Assembly (NCBI GenBank): GCA_021805565.1
Contig: JAJZFA010000043.1
Span: forward strand, 186,001 to 250,000
DNA: 64,000 nt
Direction of reading: 5' to 3'
Source of the DNA: Pseudomonadota bacterium
Lineage (GTDB): Bacteria > Pseudomonadota > Alphaproteobacteria > Acetobacterales > Acetobacteraceae
Shown here piece after piece: positions 45,398-54,534 of the stretch. The first letter of the stretch is position 1. Each line of letters opens with the position of its first letter. The notes beneath the pieces are model-generated. The model was not told the origin of the DNA and ran no database searches. It saw only the letters and a list, made by a program, of their open reading frames with translations. The translations under genes were made by a program, and so were the position numbers.

Positions 45398-46231
45398 ATG
45401 GTTTCCGTTGTGAGCGATAACTACCAGCGCGCTGTCGCGCCGGACCGGGGCGGCTTCGGCGTCGCGCTGGCGCTGGCGCTGGTTTTGGAAGTCGTGGCCG
45501 TGCTGGCTTTGGGCATTTTGCCGCAACCGGCGCCGCCGATGCCGCCCGCGGCCAAGCCGGTGCAGATTCATGCGGTGACGTTGCCGCCTCCGCCGGAAGT
45601 TCCGCCGCCGCCGCCGGAAGTTCCGCCGCCGCCGCCGCCGCCCGAACCGCCGCCTCCTCCGCCGGAGCCGGCGCCGCCGCCACCCGAGACGCCGCCCCCG
45701 CCGCCGGAACCTGTGCCCCCGCCGCCCGAACCGCCGCCTCCGCCGGTGCCGGAGCCGCCGCCACCGGAGCCGCCTCCGCCCGAACCGCCGCCGCCACCAA
45801 AGCCGGCGGTCTCCAACCGCGTGACGCCGCCGCGCCGAATCCCGCCGCCGATCCCGCGGCCCGCCGCGCCGGCTCAGGCCGCTCCGGCCGTAGAGACGCC
45901 GCCCCAAGCTGTGGCCGCGCCGGCTGTTAGCGCGGCGGCGCAGGCCAGCGTGACTGCGGTCTATGCCGCGGCTTTGCGCGCCAGGGTGCAGGCGAATTTG
46001 GTGGTTCCGACGGCGGTCCGGCTACTGGGGTCGAGCGGGGTTAGCCGCGTTGCCATTCAGTTGGCGCCCAGCGGGGCGCTGCTGAGCGTGACGCTGATAA
46101 AATCCAGCGGCAGTTCCGATATCGACGAAGCGGCGCTGCGGAGTGTCCGGGGCAGCCAGTTTCAGCCGTTCCCGGCCGAGATGCCTCAGCAGGCCACGAC
46201 TTTTGCGCTGACCGTGCGGATTTCGCCCTGA
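45398..46231 (+). CDS. tonB: TonB energy-transducing protein
   Basis: A 277-residue TonB. One N-terminal helix (GFGVALALALVLEVVAVLAL, about 18-37) anchors it in the inner membrane; the next 110 residues are a Pro/Glu/Pro-rich rod with PPPPEVPPPPPEV-like repeats, which spans the periplasm; a TonB C-terminal domain follows with VTAVYAAALRARVQANLVVP, LLSVTLIKSSGSSDIDEAAL and RSVRGSQFQPFPAEMPQQ. The rod is unusually dense in proline and its DNA is low in complexity. It ends the receptor-exbB-exbD-tonB unit and converges with a CoA-transferase gene. Confidence 0.92.
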   Translation: MVSVVSDNYQRAVAPDRGGFGVALALALVLEVVAVLALGILPQPAPPMPPAAKPVQIHAVTLPPPPEVPPPPPEVPPPPPPPEPPPPPPEPAPPPPETPPPPPEPVPPPPEPPPPPVPEPPPPEPPPPEPPPPPKPAVSNRVTPPRRIPPPIPRPAAPAQAAPAVETPPQAVAAPAVSAAAQASVTAVYAAALRARVQANLVVPTAVRLLGSSGVSRVAIQLAPSGALLSVTLIKSSGSSDIDEAALRSVRGSQFQPFPAEMPQQATTFALTVRISP

Positions 46232-46246
46232 TCGGAAGCGTCTGCG

Positions 46247-47374
46247 CTAATCGGCAAAGGCCGCCCGGATCGCGGCGCTGTTCTGTCCGATGGATGGAAC
46301 AGCGCCCAGGTTCAGCGTCTCGCCCACGCGGATAACCGCTGGAGCGATAATCTCCGCCACGCCGCCGTCCGGCAGCGCCACCTTCGTCCGTCGCAGCGCC
46401 GGGTGATCGCGCAGCGCGGCCAGATCGTTGACGAATCCATAAGCGGTGTTGGACTTACGCAATTTCGCCGCCGCCTGGTCGCGGGTCAGTCCGGCGAACA
46501 TCTGTCCGACCCGTTCGTCCACCATTGTTCGGTTGGCAACGCGGATCGTGTTGGTTTCGAATCCAGGTTGACGCGGCAGATCGGGCGCATCGAGGAACGC
46601 CGAACAAAACGCGGCCCATTCGCGTTCGTTTTGGATGGAGATCAACACCAGCGCGCCATCGGCGGTGGCGAACGCGCCGTATGGACAGATCGACGGGTGC
46701 GCCAGCCCGAGTCTTTGGGGCGCCTGACCGGTGCCCTCGAAATACAGCAGCGGCACGTTCATCCAGTCGGCCACGGCATCGAACAGGCTGACTTTCAGCC
46801 CCTTGCCGCGTCCGGTCCGGGATCGTTCGATCAATGCTTCCAGGACACCTGTATAGGCGTTCATGCCGCAGCCCACGTCGGCGATCGACACGCCCACGCG
46901 GCCCGGTCCGGCCGGGTGTCCGGTGACCATGGCAAGCCCGGATTCCGCCTGGATCAGCAGATCGTACGCCTTCATCGAGGCGTATTCGCCGGTTTCGCCA
47001 TAGCCGGAAATATCGACGGTTATCAGCCGTTCGTGGCGCGCCCGCAATGTATCCGATCCGAATCCGGATCGTATCGCCGCGCCTGGCGCGAGGTTTTGGA
47101 CGAACACATCGGCCTTGGCGATCAGCCGGTGCAGCAGGGCCGCGTCGTCCGGATTTTTGATGTCCGAGACAAGGCTTTCCTTGCCGCGGTTCAGCCAGAC
47201 GAAGTAGCTGGACAGGCCCAAAACCGAGCGGTCGTAGGCGCGGGCGAAATCGCCTTCGGGGCGCTCGATTTTGATGACACGGGCGCCGGCGTCGGCGAGG
47301 CGGGCGGAACAATACGGGGCGGCAACGGCTTGTTCCAGCGAAACGATCAACAGGCCTTCCAGCGGTTTGGTCAT
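46247..47374 (-). CDS. Family III CoA-transferase (CaiB/BaiF type)
   Basis: A 375-residue enzyme that moves CoA between acids. It has LLIVSLEQAVAAPYCSARLA, ADAGARVIKIERPEGDFAR and KAYDLLIQAESGLAMVTGHP with the catalytic Asp at Tyr-Asp. The start ATG (47374) has AAGGA nine bases upstream; the longer in-frame extension covers the divergent hydrolase remnant and is Pro/Arg-rich shadow. It is only distantly similar to the enzyme at 21026-22228. The neighbouring divergent hydrolase fragments suggest that this locus once held a small catabolic cluster for an organic acid. Confidence 0.92.
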   Translation of the reverse strand: MTKPLEGLLIVSLEQAVAAPYCSARLADAGARVIKIERPEGDFARAYDRSVLGLSSYFVWLNRGKESLVSDIKNPDDAALLHRLIAKADVFVQNLAPGAAIRSGFGSDTLRARHERLITVDISGYGETGEYASMKAYDLLIQAESGLAMVTGHPAGPGRVGVSIADVGCGMNAYTGVLEALIERSRTGRGKGLKVSLFDAVADWMNVPLLYFEGTGQAPQRLGLAHPSICPYGAFATADGALVLISIQNEREWAAFCSAFLDAPDLPRQPGFETNTIRVANRTMVDERVGQMFAGLTRDQAAAKLRKSNTAYGFVNDLAALRDHPALRRTKVALPDGGVAEIIAPAVIRVGETLNLGAVPSIGQNSAAIRAAFAD

Positions 47375-47479
47375 GGTCCGGTTTCCTTGTCGGTGGGCAG
47401 AACAGGACCACGCGCGGAGCGGTCTGGGCAAGGGCCGGGCGGGTAAATTGCGGTCAACGATACCGAGAGAGGAAACGGC

Positions 47480-47742
47480 ATGAGCCGCCACATAACCATC
47501 GCTGGCGCCGATCTGGAGATCGAAGACAGAGGGCAGGGGCGTCCGGTCCTGTTCCTGCATCCCGGCGAGGGGCTGCAACCGGATCGTCCCTGGCTGGACC
47601 AGTTGGCGCTGACCCATCGCGTGATCGCGCCGCATCATCCCGGTTTCGGCGGGTCCGCACTGCCGGACTGGATCGGCACCGTGGACGATTTGGGCTATCT
47701 GTATCTCGATCTCGCGGCGGCGCCGCGGCCGATCGAACCGGG
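47480..47742 (+). pseudogene. Alpha/beta hydrolase remnant (5' part only)
   Basis: The start ATG has GAGAGGAAAC upstream and the first 80 codons are a normal alpha/beta hydrolase N-terminus: DLEIEDRGQGRPVLFLHPGE (oxyanion region HPGE), LTHRVIAPHHPGFGGSALPD and VDDLGYLYLDLAA. Homologues continue for another 180 residues with the catalytic Ser and His; here the frame changes at about 47715-47745 into the end of a different gene and stops at 47770. All three catalytic residues are lost. A deletion that fused this gene to the next is the simplest reading. Confidence 0.72.
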
Positions 47743-48111
47743 GTGTTCGCGGCCTGGAAATCCGGGATGACGGCGTTGGCGAAACGTCCCAACGTAACGG
47801 TAAAACTGGGCGCGCTGCCGATCCGGTTACCGAACCCCGGCGCCCCGCCGCGCGACAGGCCACCGGCGTCGGAGGGAGTGGCGGCAGCGTGGCGTCCATG
47901 GCTGGAAACCAGCATCGACGGGTTCGGTGCCGGCCGCTGCATGTTCGAGCGCAATTTTCCGGTGCAGAAGCGTTGGAGGTCCTATGCCGTGACGTGGAAT
48001 GCGTTCAAACGGATCGCGGCCGGCGCTTCGGCCGCGGAGAAAACCGCGTTATTCGCCGGAACGGCCGTTCGGATTTATGGCGTTCCGCCGTGTTGGCGCG
48101 CCGCGGGGTAA
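47740..48111 (+). pseudogene. Amidohydrolase remnant (3' part only)
   Basis: About 120 codons match the C-terminal third of an amidohydrolase_2 (TIM-barrel) enzyme: FAAWKSGMTALAKRPNVTVK, LGALPIRLP, WRPWLETSIDGFGAGRCMFE and WNAFKRIAAGASAAEKTALF. The N-terminal two thirds, with the metal ligands, are missing, and the segment NFPVD of the family reads NFPVQ here. The frame differs from the hydrolase remnant before it. There is no start site of its own. It is the right-hand half of a deletion scar. Confidence 0.72.
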
Positions 48112-48301
48112 GATTTGGTGGACAGACCGGCGCGGGTCAGCCTAGCGTCATCGCCTGAGCGCAATGGGAAACGGGTGCGAATGAAAATCGCGGTGGCGAT
48201 TTCGCTGCATTGTGGGAACAGTCCTTGAGTGGCGGGCAATCAGCGGGCACAGTCCCCCTGAATGAACGAGCCCTTTTATCGCCTTCGCGGAGCCTGTTTG
48301 T
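48112..48301 (+). promoter_or_regulatory. Upstream region of the lipoprotein gene with a small hairpin
   Basis: The hairpin AAATCGC (48185-48191) / GCGATTT (48196-48202) has a four-base loop. Two copies of ACAGTCC occur between 48210 and 48260. No gene is supported. The promoter of the lipoprotein gene and possibly a terminator of the amidohydrolase remnant should be here; I cannot define boxes. Confidence 0.35.
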
Positions 48302-48808
48302 ATGAAGCGTATCGCCTCGCTGACCCTGGTGCTGATGCTCAGCGCGTGTGGGTACAAAACCTGGTGGAATCCGCCGTTTGTCGAGGGGTTCAATCCCAAC
48401 TTGCCGGCAACCGACAGCGAGAACATGCGGCGTGTTCAAGGGCTGGAACCGTCCGAACCGGTCCTTACGACCGAAGAGGGGGATATCTGGCCCGGCCCGC
48501 TTAAACCGCCGCCCACCCTGCAAGATATGGAAGCCGGCGTTACATCGCAGCCGGAAGCCCCGAAACTGGGTTCGCCGCTTAGCCGGCGCGGGCAGACATC
48601 CGATTCGGGAGCGGCCGGTTCGGCGGGTGGCCAGCCTGCGTCCACGAACGGTTCGCCAGCTTCGAAGCCTGGCGGCCAAAGCGGTTCGGTCGGCCAGGGA
48701 ACCGCCAATACCCCAGGCGGGCAGTCGATTGTCGTGCCCAACGGAAACGGAACCAGTACCGTGATTCACGCCGATGGCCGGGTTGAAACGGTCCCCACGG
48801 CACCCTGA
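48302..48808 (+). CDS. Putative lipoprotein
   Basis: A 168-residue protein with a lipoprotein signal: MKRIASLTLVLMLSACGYKT, lipobox LSAC with Cys at residue 16, so it is probably lipid-anchored (residue +2 is Gly, so outer membrane). Residues 17-65 are ordered (WWNPPFVEGFNPNLPATDSE; EEGDIWPGPLKPPPTLQDME), the rest is Ser/Gly/Gln-rich and disordered, ending STVIHADGRVETVPTAP. I do not recognise a family; the pattern 'IWP...PPPTLQDME' is seen in uncharacterised alphaproteobacterial lipoproteins. Its stop shares one base with the ATG of moaD, so the two are coupled. Confidence 0.8.
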   Translation: MKRIASLTLVLMLSACGYKTWWNPPFVEGFNPNLPATDSENMRRVQGLEPSEPVLTTEEGDIWPGPLKPPPTLQDMEAGVTSQPEAPKLGSPLSRRGQTSDSGAAGSAGGQPASTNGSPASKPGGQSGSVGQGTANTPGGQSIVVPNGNGTSTVIHADGRVETVPTAP

Positions 48809-49089
48809 TGGCCAGTCAGGAAACGCCCGGCAAATCATTGACCGTATTGTATTTTGCGTGGCTGCGGGAGCGGACGGGCATGTTAGGGGAGCAGATCGTT
48901 TTGCCGGACGAGGTTACAACGGTCGCGGGTCTTATCGACCATCTGGCGGGACGCGGACCCGGCCATGCGGCGGCATTTCGCAATCGGACGGCGATCCGTT
49001 GTGCCGTCAATCAGGAATTCGCCGCTGCCGACGGGGCCGTTCGTCCGGGTGACGAGGTAGCCTTTTTTCCCCCGGTGACCGGCGGTTAG
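48808..49089 (+). CDS. moaD: MoaD-like molybdopterin synthase small subunit
   Basis: A 93-residue ubiquitin-fold protein that carries the thiocarboxylate sulfur for molybdopterin. The C-terminus FFPPVTGG ends in the required Gly-Gly, and the body has LTVLYFAWLRERTGMLGEQI and DGAVRPGDEVAFFPPVTGG. It begins MASQETPGKSLTVLYFAW. moaE is not adjacent; in many alphaproteobacteria pgsA-moaD-moaE are grouped, so this one may be separated. ThiS and other small sulfur carriers are possible but the length and RERTG region fit MoaD. Confidence 0.88.
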   Translation: MASQETPGKSLTVLYFAWLRERTGMLGEQIVLPDEVTTVAGLIDHLAGRGPGHAAAFRNRTAIRCAVNQEFAAADGAVRPGDEVAFFPPVTGG

Positions 49090-49223
49090 CGGCGGCTGGA
49101 TCCACCCGTGGGCAAACATCCACAGACACCCCTCGGACAAGGTGGTTCGGCTGGCCGGCTTGGGTTCGATGGTGTGCCCCACACCGCACTCCGAAGCGAG
49201 GGTGGCCGAGCATCGGGCATACT

Positions 49224-52200
49224 CTAAATACTGGATATCGGCCCGCCATGCGGATCGGGCACCACAGGCTGCGCCGCCGCTCCGGCCGGGGCCGCGGCGC
49301 GCGACAAAAGCACGGCCGCGTGTTTCGTCAGGTCTTCGGCGGCGATGGGCTTACGCAAAAGGATCGTTGCGTCATCGCTGCCCGAATCGATTTCCAGTTG
49401 AAGGGTCGGATCGGCATAGCCCGTTAACAACAGTGCCGGAATATCTGGCATGCGAAGGCGGACTTCATAAATCAGCAGCAGCCCATTCATGCCAGGCATG
49501 GACATATCGGTTATCAGCAAATCGAACGGCTCGCCGGCATCGGTCAACGCCAGTGCGGCCAAGCCGTCGGATGCAGCGGTCACACGGTAACCCTGGTCTG
49601 CCAGTTGTCCGGCCAACGCCTCGCGTACGAACGCATCGTCATCGACCAGCAGCACGCGGGGAGACCGCGGAGCGGCAAGCGCGGACGATTGCGGAAGGGC
49701 TGCATCGGCCGGGTCCGCCGCGGCCGGTGCCACGGGAAACCACAGGCTTATGGTCGTGCCCTGTCCGGGAGCGCTGTCGATGGAGAAGGCGCCACCGGAC
49801 TGCTGGGCGAACCCGCGCGCCATCGCCAGCCCAAGGCCGGTCCCCTGGCCGGCCGGCTTGGTTGTAAAGAATGGCTCCGAAGCCCGAACCAGGGTTGCGG
49901 CATCCATACCGGTGCCGGTGTCGGTGACATCCAGCCGCACATAGTCGCCGTTGCGCAAAGCCGCCGGGTAATCCGGCAAACCGGGAACCGTTTGACCCCG
50001 GGCCGCCAGAATAAGGATACCGCCACCCGGCATCGCGTCGCGCGCGTTAACGGCGAGATTGATCAGCACCGTTTCCAGTTGCGCCTTGTCGGCCATCAAC
50101 GGCGATGCATCCGCCTCGGCCTGTATCCGCACCGAAATGCCGGCTCCTAAGGTGGATCCCAGGATCTCCCGCAGGCTTTCCAGCAGCGTTGCCGGCGGAA
50201 CCTGAACCGCCCGCAATTCGCCGCGCCGGGAAAAAGCCAGCAATCGGCCGGTGATCGCCGCGCCGCGCGCCGATGCATCGCCCGCCATGCGTGCGAGCCG
50301 GGCAACCGCGACTGGGTCGGCGGAGCGCCTCTCGATCAGCGACAGGCCGCCGGACACTGCTTGCAAAACATTGTTGAAGTCGTGCGCGATGCCACCCGCT
50401 AGCTGGCCCAGCGCTTCCATTCGCTGCGCCTCCGCCAACTGTGCTTGCACCTGTACGCGGGTCGCGGTTTCCTCGGCCACGCGCGCCTCCAATTGTTCGT
50501 TCAGGCGCCGCAGGCCTTCCTGATTCGTGCGCAGCGCCGTTTCGGTCGCGATCTGTTCGCTGACGTCCACATTGCTGCCGAACCAGCGAACGATCGCGCC
50601 GCCGGCATCGCGAACCGGCACGATGCGCGTCAGAAACGGACGGAACACGCCATCGGCGCCCCGCAATGGGAATGTCATGTCGAACACCGCGCCGGTCGCC
50701 AGGCAGGCCTGCCAGCGCTCCGTTACCTCCGCCAGCATGTCTGGGTGGTGTACGGACTGCCAGCCCCAGCCCTCCAGGTCGAGCGATGTCGCGCCGGTGT
50801 AATCGTACCAGCGCTTATTGTACCAATAAATCCAGCCGGTCGCGTCCGCCATCCAGCAAAGATGCGGTTGTTGCTCTCCCAAGGCGCGAAATTCCTCTTC
50901 GGATTGCCGCAGCTTGTCTTCGGCCTGCTTGCGGGCCGTGATATCGATGGCCGTGCAAATCGCGCCGGTCACCGTCCCGGCATAATCGAGCAGCCCGACC
51001 GCCTGCATGTAAAGCGTAACAGACGTGCCGTCGGTAAAGACAATATCGAGTTCCTCTGGCGCGACCTCTTCCCCGCGTGCCGCCCGCTGCAACGGAAGAC
51101 GGTCAGGCGGAACCTCGGCGCCATCCTTCAACACACGAAAGTTGTTGGGAACGTTTTCCGGGGCGCCTGTCATCGAAGGGTTAGCCGACGCCGGCAAACG
51201 CAACAACGCGGCGGCATGGCGATTGCCGGTTACTCTCTCGGCGTTCCGGTCGTCGGTGAACCAAACCGCCGCCGGCACGGTGTCGATCACCGCGCGCAGT
51301 TGCGCCCGTTGCGCATTGAAGGCGGCCTCGCCGTGCCTGCGTTCGGTCAGGTCGCGCGTAACCGAACCATAGCCGGTCACCGAACCCCGCGGATCGCGGA
51401 TCTCGAACAGATTGTAGTGAACGGGGATGCTCGCGCCGGTTTGGAAATGCCGGAAATGCAGTTCCCCGCTCCAGCGCCCGAGCGCCTCGATCGCCGGCAA
51501 GACGGTGGCCCGCACGATCGTCTGGCTGTCGGGCGTGAAATAATCCACGACGGCGGACTCGCGCACCGCGGCGAGATCCGGCAATCCGACCAGCCGCAGC
51601 CCGGCGTCGTTGACAAAAAACGGCCGCATCGCGGTATCCGCGAAACCGATGAAATCCCCCGACTGATCGGCGATGGCGGCCAGACGGCCGCGCTCTTTAT
51701 CCGCTTCCCGTTCGGCGGTGATATCGATGTGTACACCCACCCACTCGCCGATCGAACCGTTGCCGGACAATACCGGGACCGCCCGGACAGAGCAGTGTCG
51801 CCACGCGCCGTCGTGACGCCTGACGCGGTGTTCGAAGAGAAACGGGTGGCGTTCGGCGACCGCTGCTTGCCATGCCTCCACCGTGGCGCGAGCGTCGTCG
51901 GGGTGTATGGCGGCGGTCCAGCCGTAACCCCGATAATCGGCCGCTGATTGGCCGGTAAATGCCGTCCAGCCGGGCTGTTCCCCCTCCATCTCGCCCGCGG
52001 CGTTGTTGGTCCACAGAATGCCTTGCACGGCCTCGATCGCTGCCCGGAAGCGCCGTTCGCTTTCCGCGACTGCCTGTGTCGCGTCGCGACGCAGTCGAGC
52101 CAGCGACAGGTTGGCCCGCACGCGCGCCTGAAGTTCCCGCGCGGAGAACGGTTTCAACACGTAGTCGTCCGCGCCTGCTTCCAGCCCGTCGCTTCTGTCC

Positions 52201-54335
52201 ACCTCGCCGGCACGGGCCGACAGAAGGATAATGGGCAGATCGTGCAGCCCGGCCTCGGCCCGCAGTGCCCGGACCAGACCGATACCGTCCAGGCGCGGCA
52301 TCATGATGTCAGCCAGCACAAGGTCCGGGCGGCGCTTCCGGATCGACTCCAGGGCCGCCTGCCCGTCGGACACCGCCTCGACGTCCCACCACGCGGACAG
52401 CAGGCGTTGCACATAGGCGCGCATATCCGCATTGTCGTCGGCGAGCAAAATGCGCGGGCGATCCACGCTGTCCGGCAACGCGCCGGTCTCGGCAGGCCCG
52501 GTTTCCGCGTCGTCTAAACTGTCGGGCAACCAGGCTTCCGATTGTCCACCGTAAGAACGCGCCCGAACCGGCGTTCCGGCGCTCGGTTCCGGTGCGCCGC
52601 GGCCGTCCGCCACGGCCGCGGCGCCGAAGGGAAGCGTCACCGTGAAAATTGTCCCCGCCCCCGCCTCGCTCGCGGCTGCGACGGTGCCTCCGTGCAGTTC
52701 CACCAGATCCCGGACCAGGGCCAACCCGATGCCGGTGCCTTCGTGGGACCGGCTGCGCTGTCCCTCGATCCGGTGGAAGCGTTCGAACAGGCGCGGCAGT
52801 TCGGCGGCGGGAATGCCCACACCGGTATCCTCGACCTCCAGCATCGCACAGGCCCCATTGGCAAGCAGCCGCACCGCGATTTCGCCCTGGAAGGTGAACT
52901 TGATGGCGTTGGACAAAAGATTGAGGACGATCTTTTCCCACATGTCCCGGTCCACGAACGCCGGCTGACCCAAAGGCGGACAGTCCACAACCAGGCGCAG
53001 CCCCGCGCGTTCGCACGCCGACCGGAACCCCGACGCCAGATCCGCGGTCAACTCAGCAAGGTCCACCGGTTCCCGCACGGGCCGGGCGCGTCCCGCTTCA
53101 ATGCGGGAAAAATCCAGCAGCGTATTGACCAGTTTCCGCAGCCGCAGGGCGTTGCGGTGAGCCATGGCGAATTCGTCGCGAAGCCGGGGTGCCACGTCCG
53201 CCGCATCGGCCGCGAGCGCGTCTTCCAGCGGACCGAGCAGAAGCGTCAAAGGAGTTCGGAATTCGTGGCTGACATTGTCGAAAAACGCCGTCTTGGCACG
53301 ATCGATTTCCGCCAGGGCCTCGGCTCGGCGGCGTTCGGCTTCATAGGCGAGCGAATTGCCGATCGCGGTCGCGACCTGACGCGCGACAAGGTCCGCGAAG
53401 CCGCATACTTCCGCCACCGGCCGGTATGGATTAAGCCCGGCCACCATCAACCCCAGCGGTTTGGCAGTTCCGGAATGGAGCGGAATCACCGCTACCTGAT
53501 TCGGCGGTATTTCCCATGCACCGCGGGGAAGATTTTCGATGCCGGCAACGTCGGCATACCGCACTTCGCCGCCGGCCCAGGCTTCGGCGAATGGCAGCGG
53601 ATGCGGGGAATCGCCATCGAGGCGAACCGTTTCCGGACAGTATCTGGCACCGCGTTCGCAACCGGCGGCGCCGGCCAGGCGGAGGGTACGCGACTGCTCA
53701 TCCGGCACTGTGTAGAATGCCACGAACGGCAGATCCCGCGATGCTTCCCCGGCAAGACATGCCGCGAAGAAGGAGCAGACGGCATCCGGATGACCGGTCG
53801 TTGCGGCGTTTTCCGCCAGGCGCCGGAGCAATTGAAGGCGGCGCTCTCCGATCACCCGTTGCGTTGTCTCGATGACCGGGCAAAAAACGCCGCCGACGGC
53901 TCCGCTTTCATCCCGGATGGGGCTGTAGGAGAAACTGAAATAGCACTCCTCGGGGTAGCCGTTACGGTGCAAAGATAATAGCAGGTCCTCGGCTCGCGTT
54001 GCCACGCCATCCTTGAGAACGCCATTCAGCATCGGATCGATCAGAGTCCAGATCTCCGGCCATACGAGTCGTCCTGGCCGTCCCAGCGCGGCGGGATGCT
54101 TCGTGCCCAGGATCGACGAATACGCATCGTTGTATAGCATCGCGAGGTCCGGTCCCCACCACAACAGGATCGGGAACGCGCAGTTCAGGCAGGTGCTGAC
54201 CGATGTGCGAAGGCTTTGCGGCCAGTTTTCGGGTGCCCCGAGCGGTGTGGCCGTCCAATCCAGCGCGCGCATCGCGGCGCCGAGTTCGTTTCCGCCGGCG
54301 AGAAAGTCGAAGGTTCCGCGGGTTGCCGATGTCAT
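49224..54335 (-). CDS. Giant hybrid sensor protein with two histidine-kinase cores and two receivers
   Basis: A 1703-residue cytoplasmic sensor, counted from the ATG at 54335 (GGGA six bases upstream; a TTG 18 bases earlier is less likely). Order: PAS-like domain (~20-160), GAF domain (~175-335), first kinase with dimerisation motif SHEFRTPL (phospho-His357), N-box NLLSNAIKF and GTGIGLALVRDL (to ~570); receiver 1 with LLADDN and phospho-Asp676 in LADIMMP (~627-745); PAS domains at ~760-875, ~885-1000, ~1010-1135 and ~1145-1265; a coiled segment; second kinase with GGIAHDFNNVLQ (His1318), INLAVNARDAMP and GTGLGLAMARG; receiver 2 with VDDD and Asp1610 in ITDMSMP. No membrane helix is seen. The order means a phosphorelay within one chain; the input is unknown. 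Confidence 0.93.
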   Translation of the reverse strand: MTSATRGTFDFLAGGNELGAAMRALDWTATPLGAPENWPQSLRTSVSTCLNCAFPILLWWGPDLAMLYNDAYSSILGTKHPAALGRPGRLVWPEIWTLIDPMLNGVLKDGVATRAEDLLLSLHRNGYPEECYFSFSYSPIRDESGAVGGVFCPVIETTQRVIGERRLQLLRRLAENAATTGHPDAVCSFFAACLAGEASRDLPFVAFYTVPDEQSRTLRLAGAAGCERGARYCPETVRLDGDSPHPLPFAEAWAGGEVRYADVAGIENLPRGAWEIPPNQVAVIPLHSGTAKPLGLMVAGLNPYRPVAEVCGFADLVARQVATAIGNSLAYEAERRRAEALAEIDRAKTAFFDNVSHEFRTPLTLLLGPLEDALAADAADVAPRLRDEFAMAHRNALRLRKLVNTLLDFSRIEAGRARPVREPVDLAELTADLASGFRSACERAGLRLVVDCPPLGQPAFVDRDMWEKIVLNLLSNAIKFTFQGEIAVRLLANGACAMLEVEDTGVGIPAAELPRLFERFHRIEGQRSRSHEGTGIGLALVRDLVELHGGTVAAASEAGAGTIFTVTLPFGAAAVADGRGAPEPSAGTPVRARSYGGQSEAWLPDSLDDAETGPAETGALPDSVDRPRILLADDNADMRAYVQRLLSAWWDVEAVSDGQAALESIRKRRPDLVLADIMMPRLDGIGLVRALRAEAGLHDLPIILLSARAGEVDRSDGLEAGADDYVLKPFSARELQARVRANLSLARLRRDATQAVAESERRFRAAIEAVQGILWTNNAAGEMEGEQPGWTAFTGQSAADYRGYGWTAAIHPDDARATVEAWQAAVAERHPFLFEHRVRRHDGAWRHCSVRAVPVLSGNGSIGEWVGVHIDITAEREADKERGRLAAIADQSGDFIGFADTAMRPFFVNDAGLRLVGLPDLAAVRESAVVDYFTPDSQTIVRATVLPAIEALGRWSGELHFRHFQTGASIPVHYNLFEIRDPRGSVTGYGSVTRDLTERRHGEAAFNAQRAQLRAVIDTVPAAVWFTDDRNAERVTGNRHAAALLRLPASANPSMTGAPENVPNNFRVLKDGAEVPPDRLPLQRAARGEEVAPEELDIVFTDGTSVTLYMQAVGLLDYAGTVTGAICTAIDITARKQAEDKLRQSEEEFRALGEQQPHLCWMADATGWIYWYNKRWYDYTGATSLDLEGWGWQSVHHPDMLAEVTERWQACLATGAVFDMTFPLRGADGVFRPFLTRIVPVRDAGGAIVRWFGSNVDVSEQIATETALRTNQEGLRRLNEQLEARVAEETATRVQVQAQLAEAQRMEALGQLAGGIAHDFNNVLQAVSGGLSLIERRSADPVAVARLARMAGDASARGAAITGRLLAFSRRGELRAVQVPPATLLESLREILGSTLGAGISVRIQAEADASPLMADKAQLETVLINLAVNARDAMPGGGILILAARGQTVPGLPDYPAALRNGDYVRLDVTDTGTGMDAATLVRASEPFFTTKPAGQGTGLGLAMARGFAQQSGGAFSIDSAPGQGTTISLWFPVAPAAADPADAALPQSSALAAPRSPRVLLVDDDAFVREALAGQLADQGYRVTAASDGLAALALTDAGEPFDLLITDMSMPGMNGLLLIYEVRLRMPDIPALLLTGYADPTLQLEIDSGSDDATILLRKPIAAEDLTKHAAVLLSRAAAPAGAAAQPVVPDPHGGPISSI

Positions 54336-54502
54336 TGCGATCCCGGTTGTCAAAAAGGGGTCATGGCACGCCCGCGATCGGCGAACATGGGCGGATGGAA
54401 GCGGATGGCGCGGTATTCACGCGCCGCCACTCATCCGGACGTGGCGCTTCGGGCGCGTGCATCCGGAAAGATCATACATATCTATTTCGTAACAGAAGAC
54501 CG

Positions 54503-54534
54503 ACCGGACGTCCAAATTGCATGCTCCGTCCGGT
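54503..54534 (+). terminator. Inverted repeat with T-run
   Basis: An 8-bp perfect stem (ACCGGACG/CGTCCGGT) with a 16-base loop is followed by TTTT on the plus strand. That direction has no gene to terminate, so it may instead be an operator or a leader structure of the sensor gene. The loop is long for a terminator. Confidence 0.3.

Noticed and set aside
45568-45816. Leftward Gly-rich open frame (GGGGSGGGG-like)
   Set aside because: It is the mirror of the Pro-rich codons of tonB, not a real silk-like or PE-PGRS protein.
49090-49223. Possible tRNA-like sequence near 49190 (GGTGGCCGAG)
   Set aside because: No acceptor, anticodon or T arm can be formed around it.
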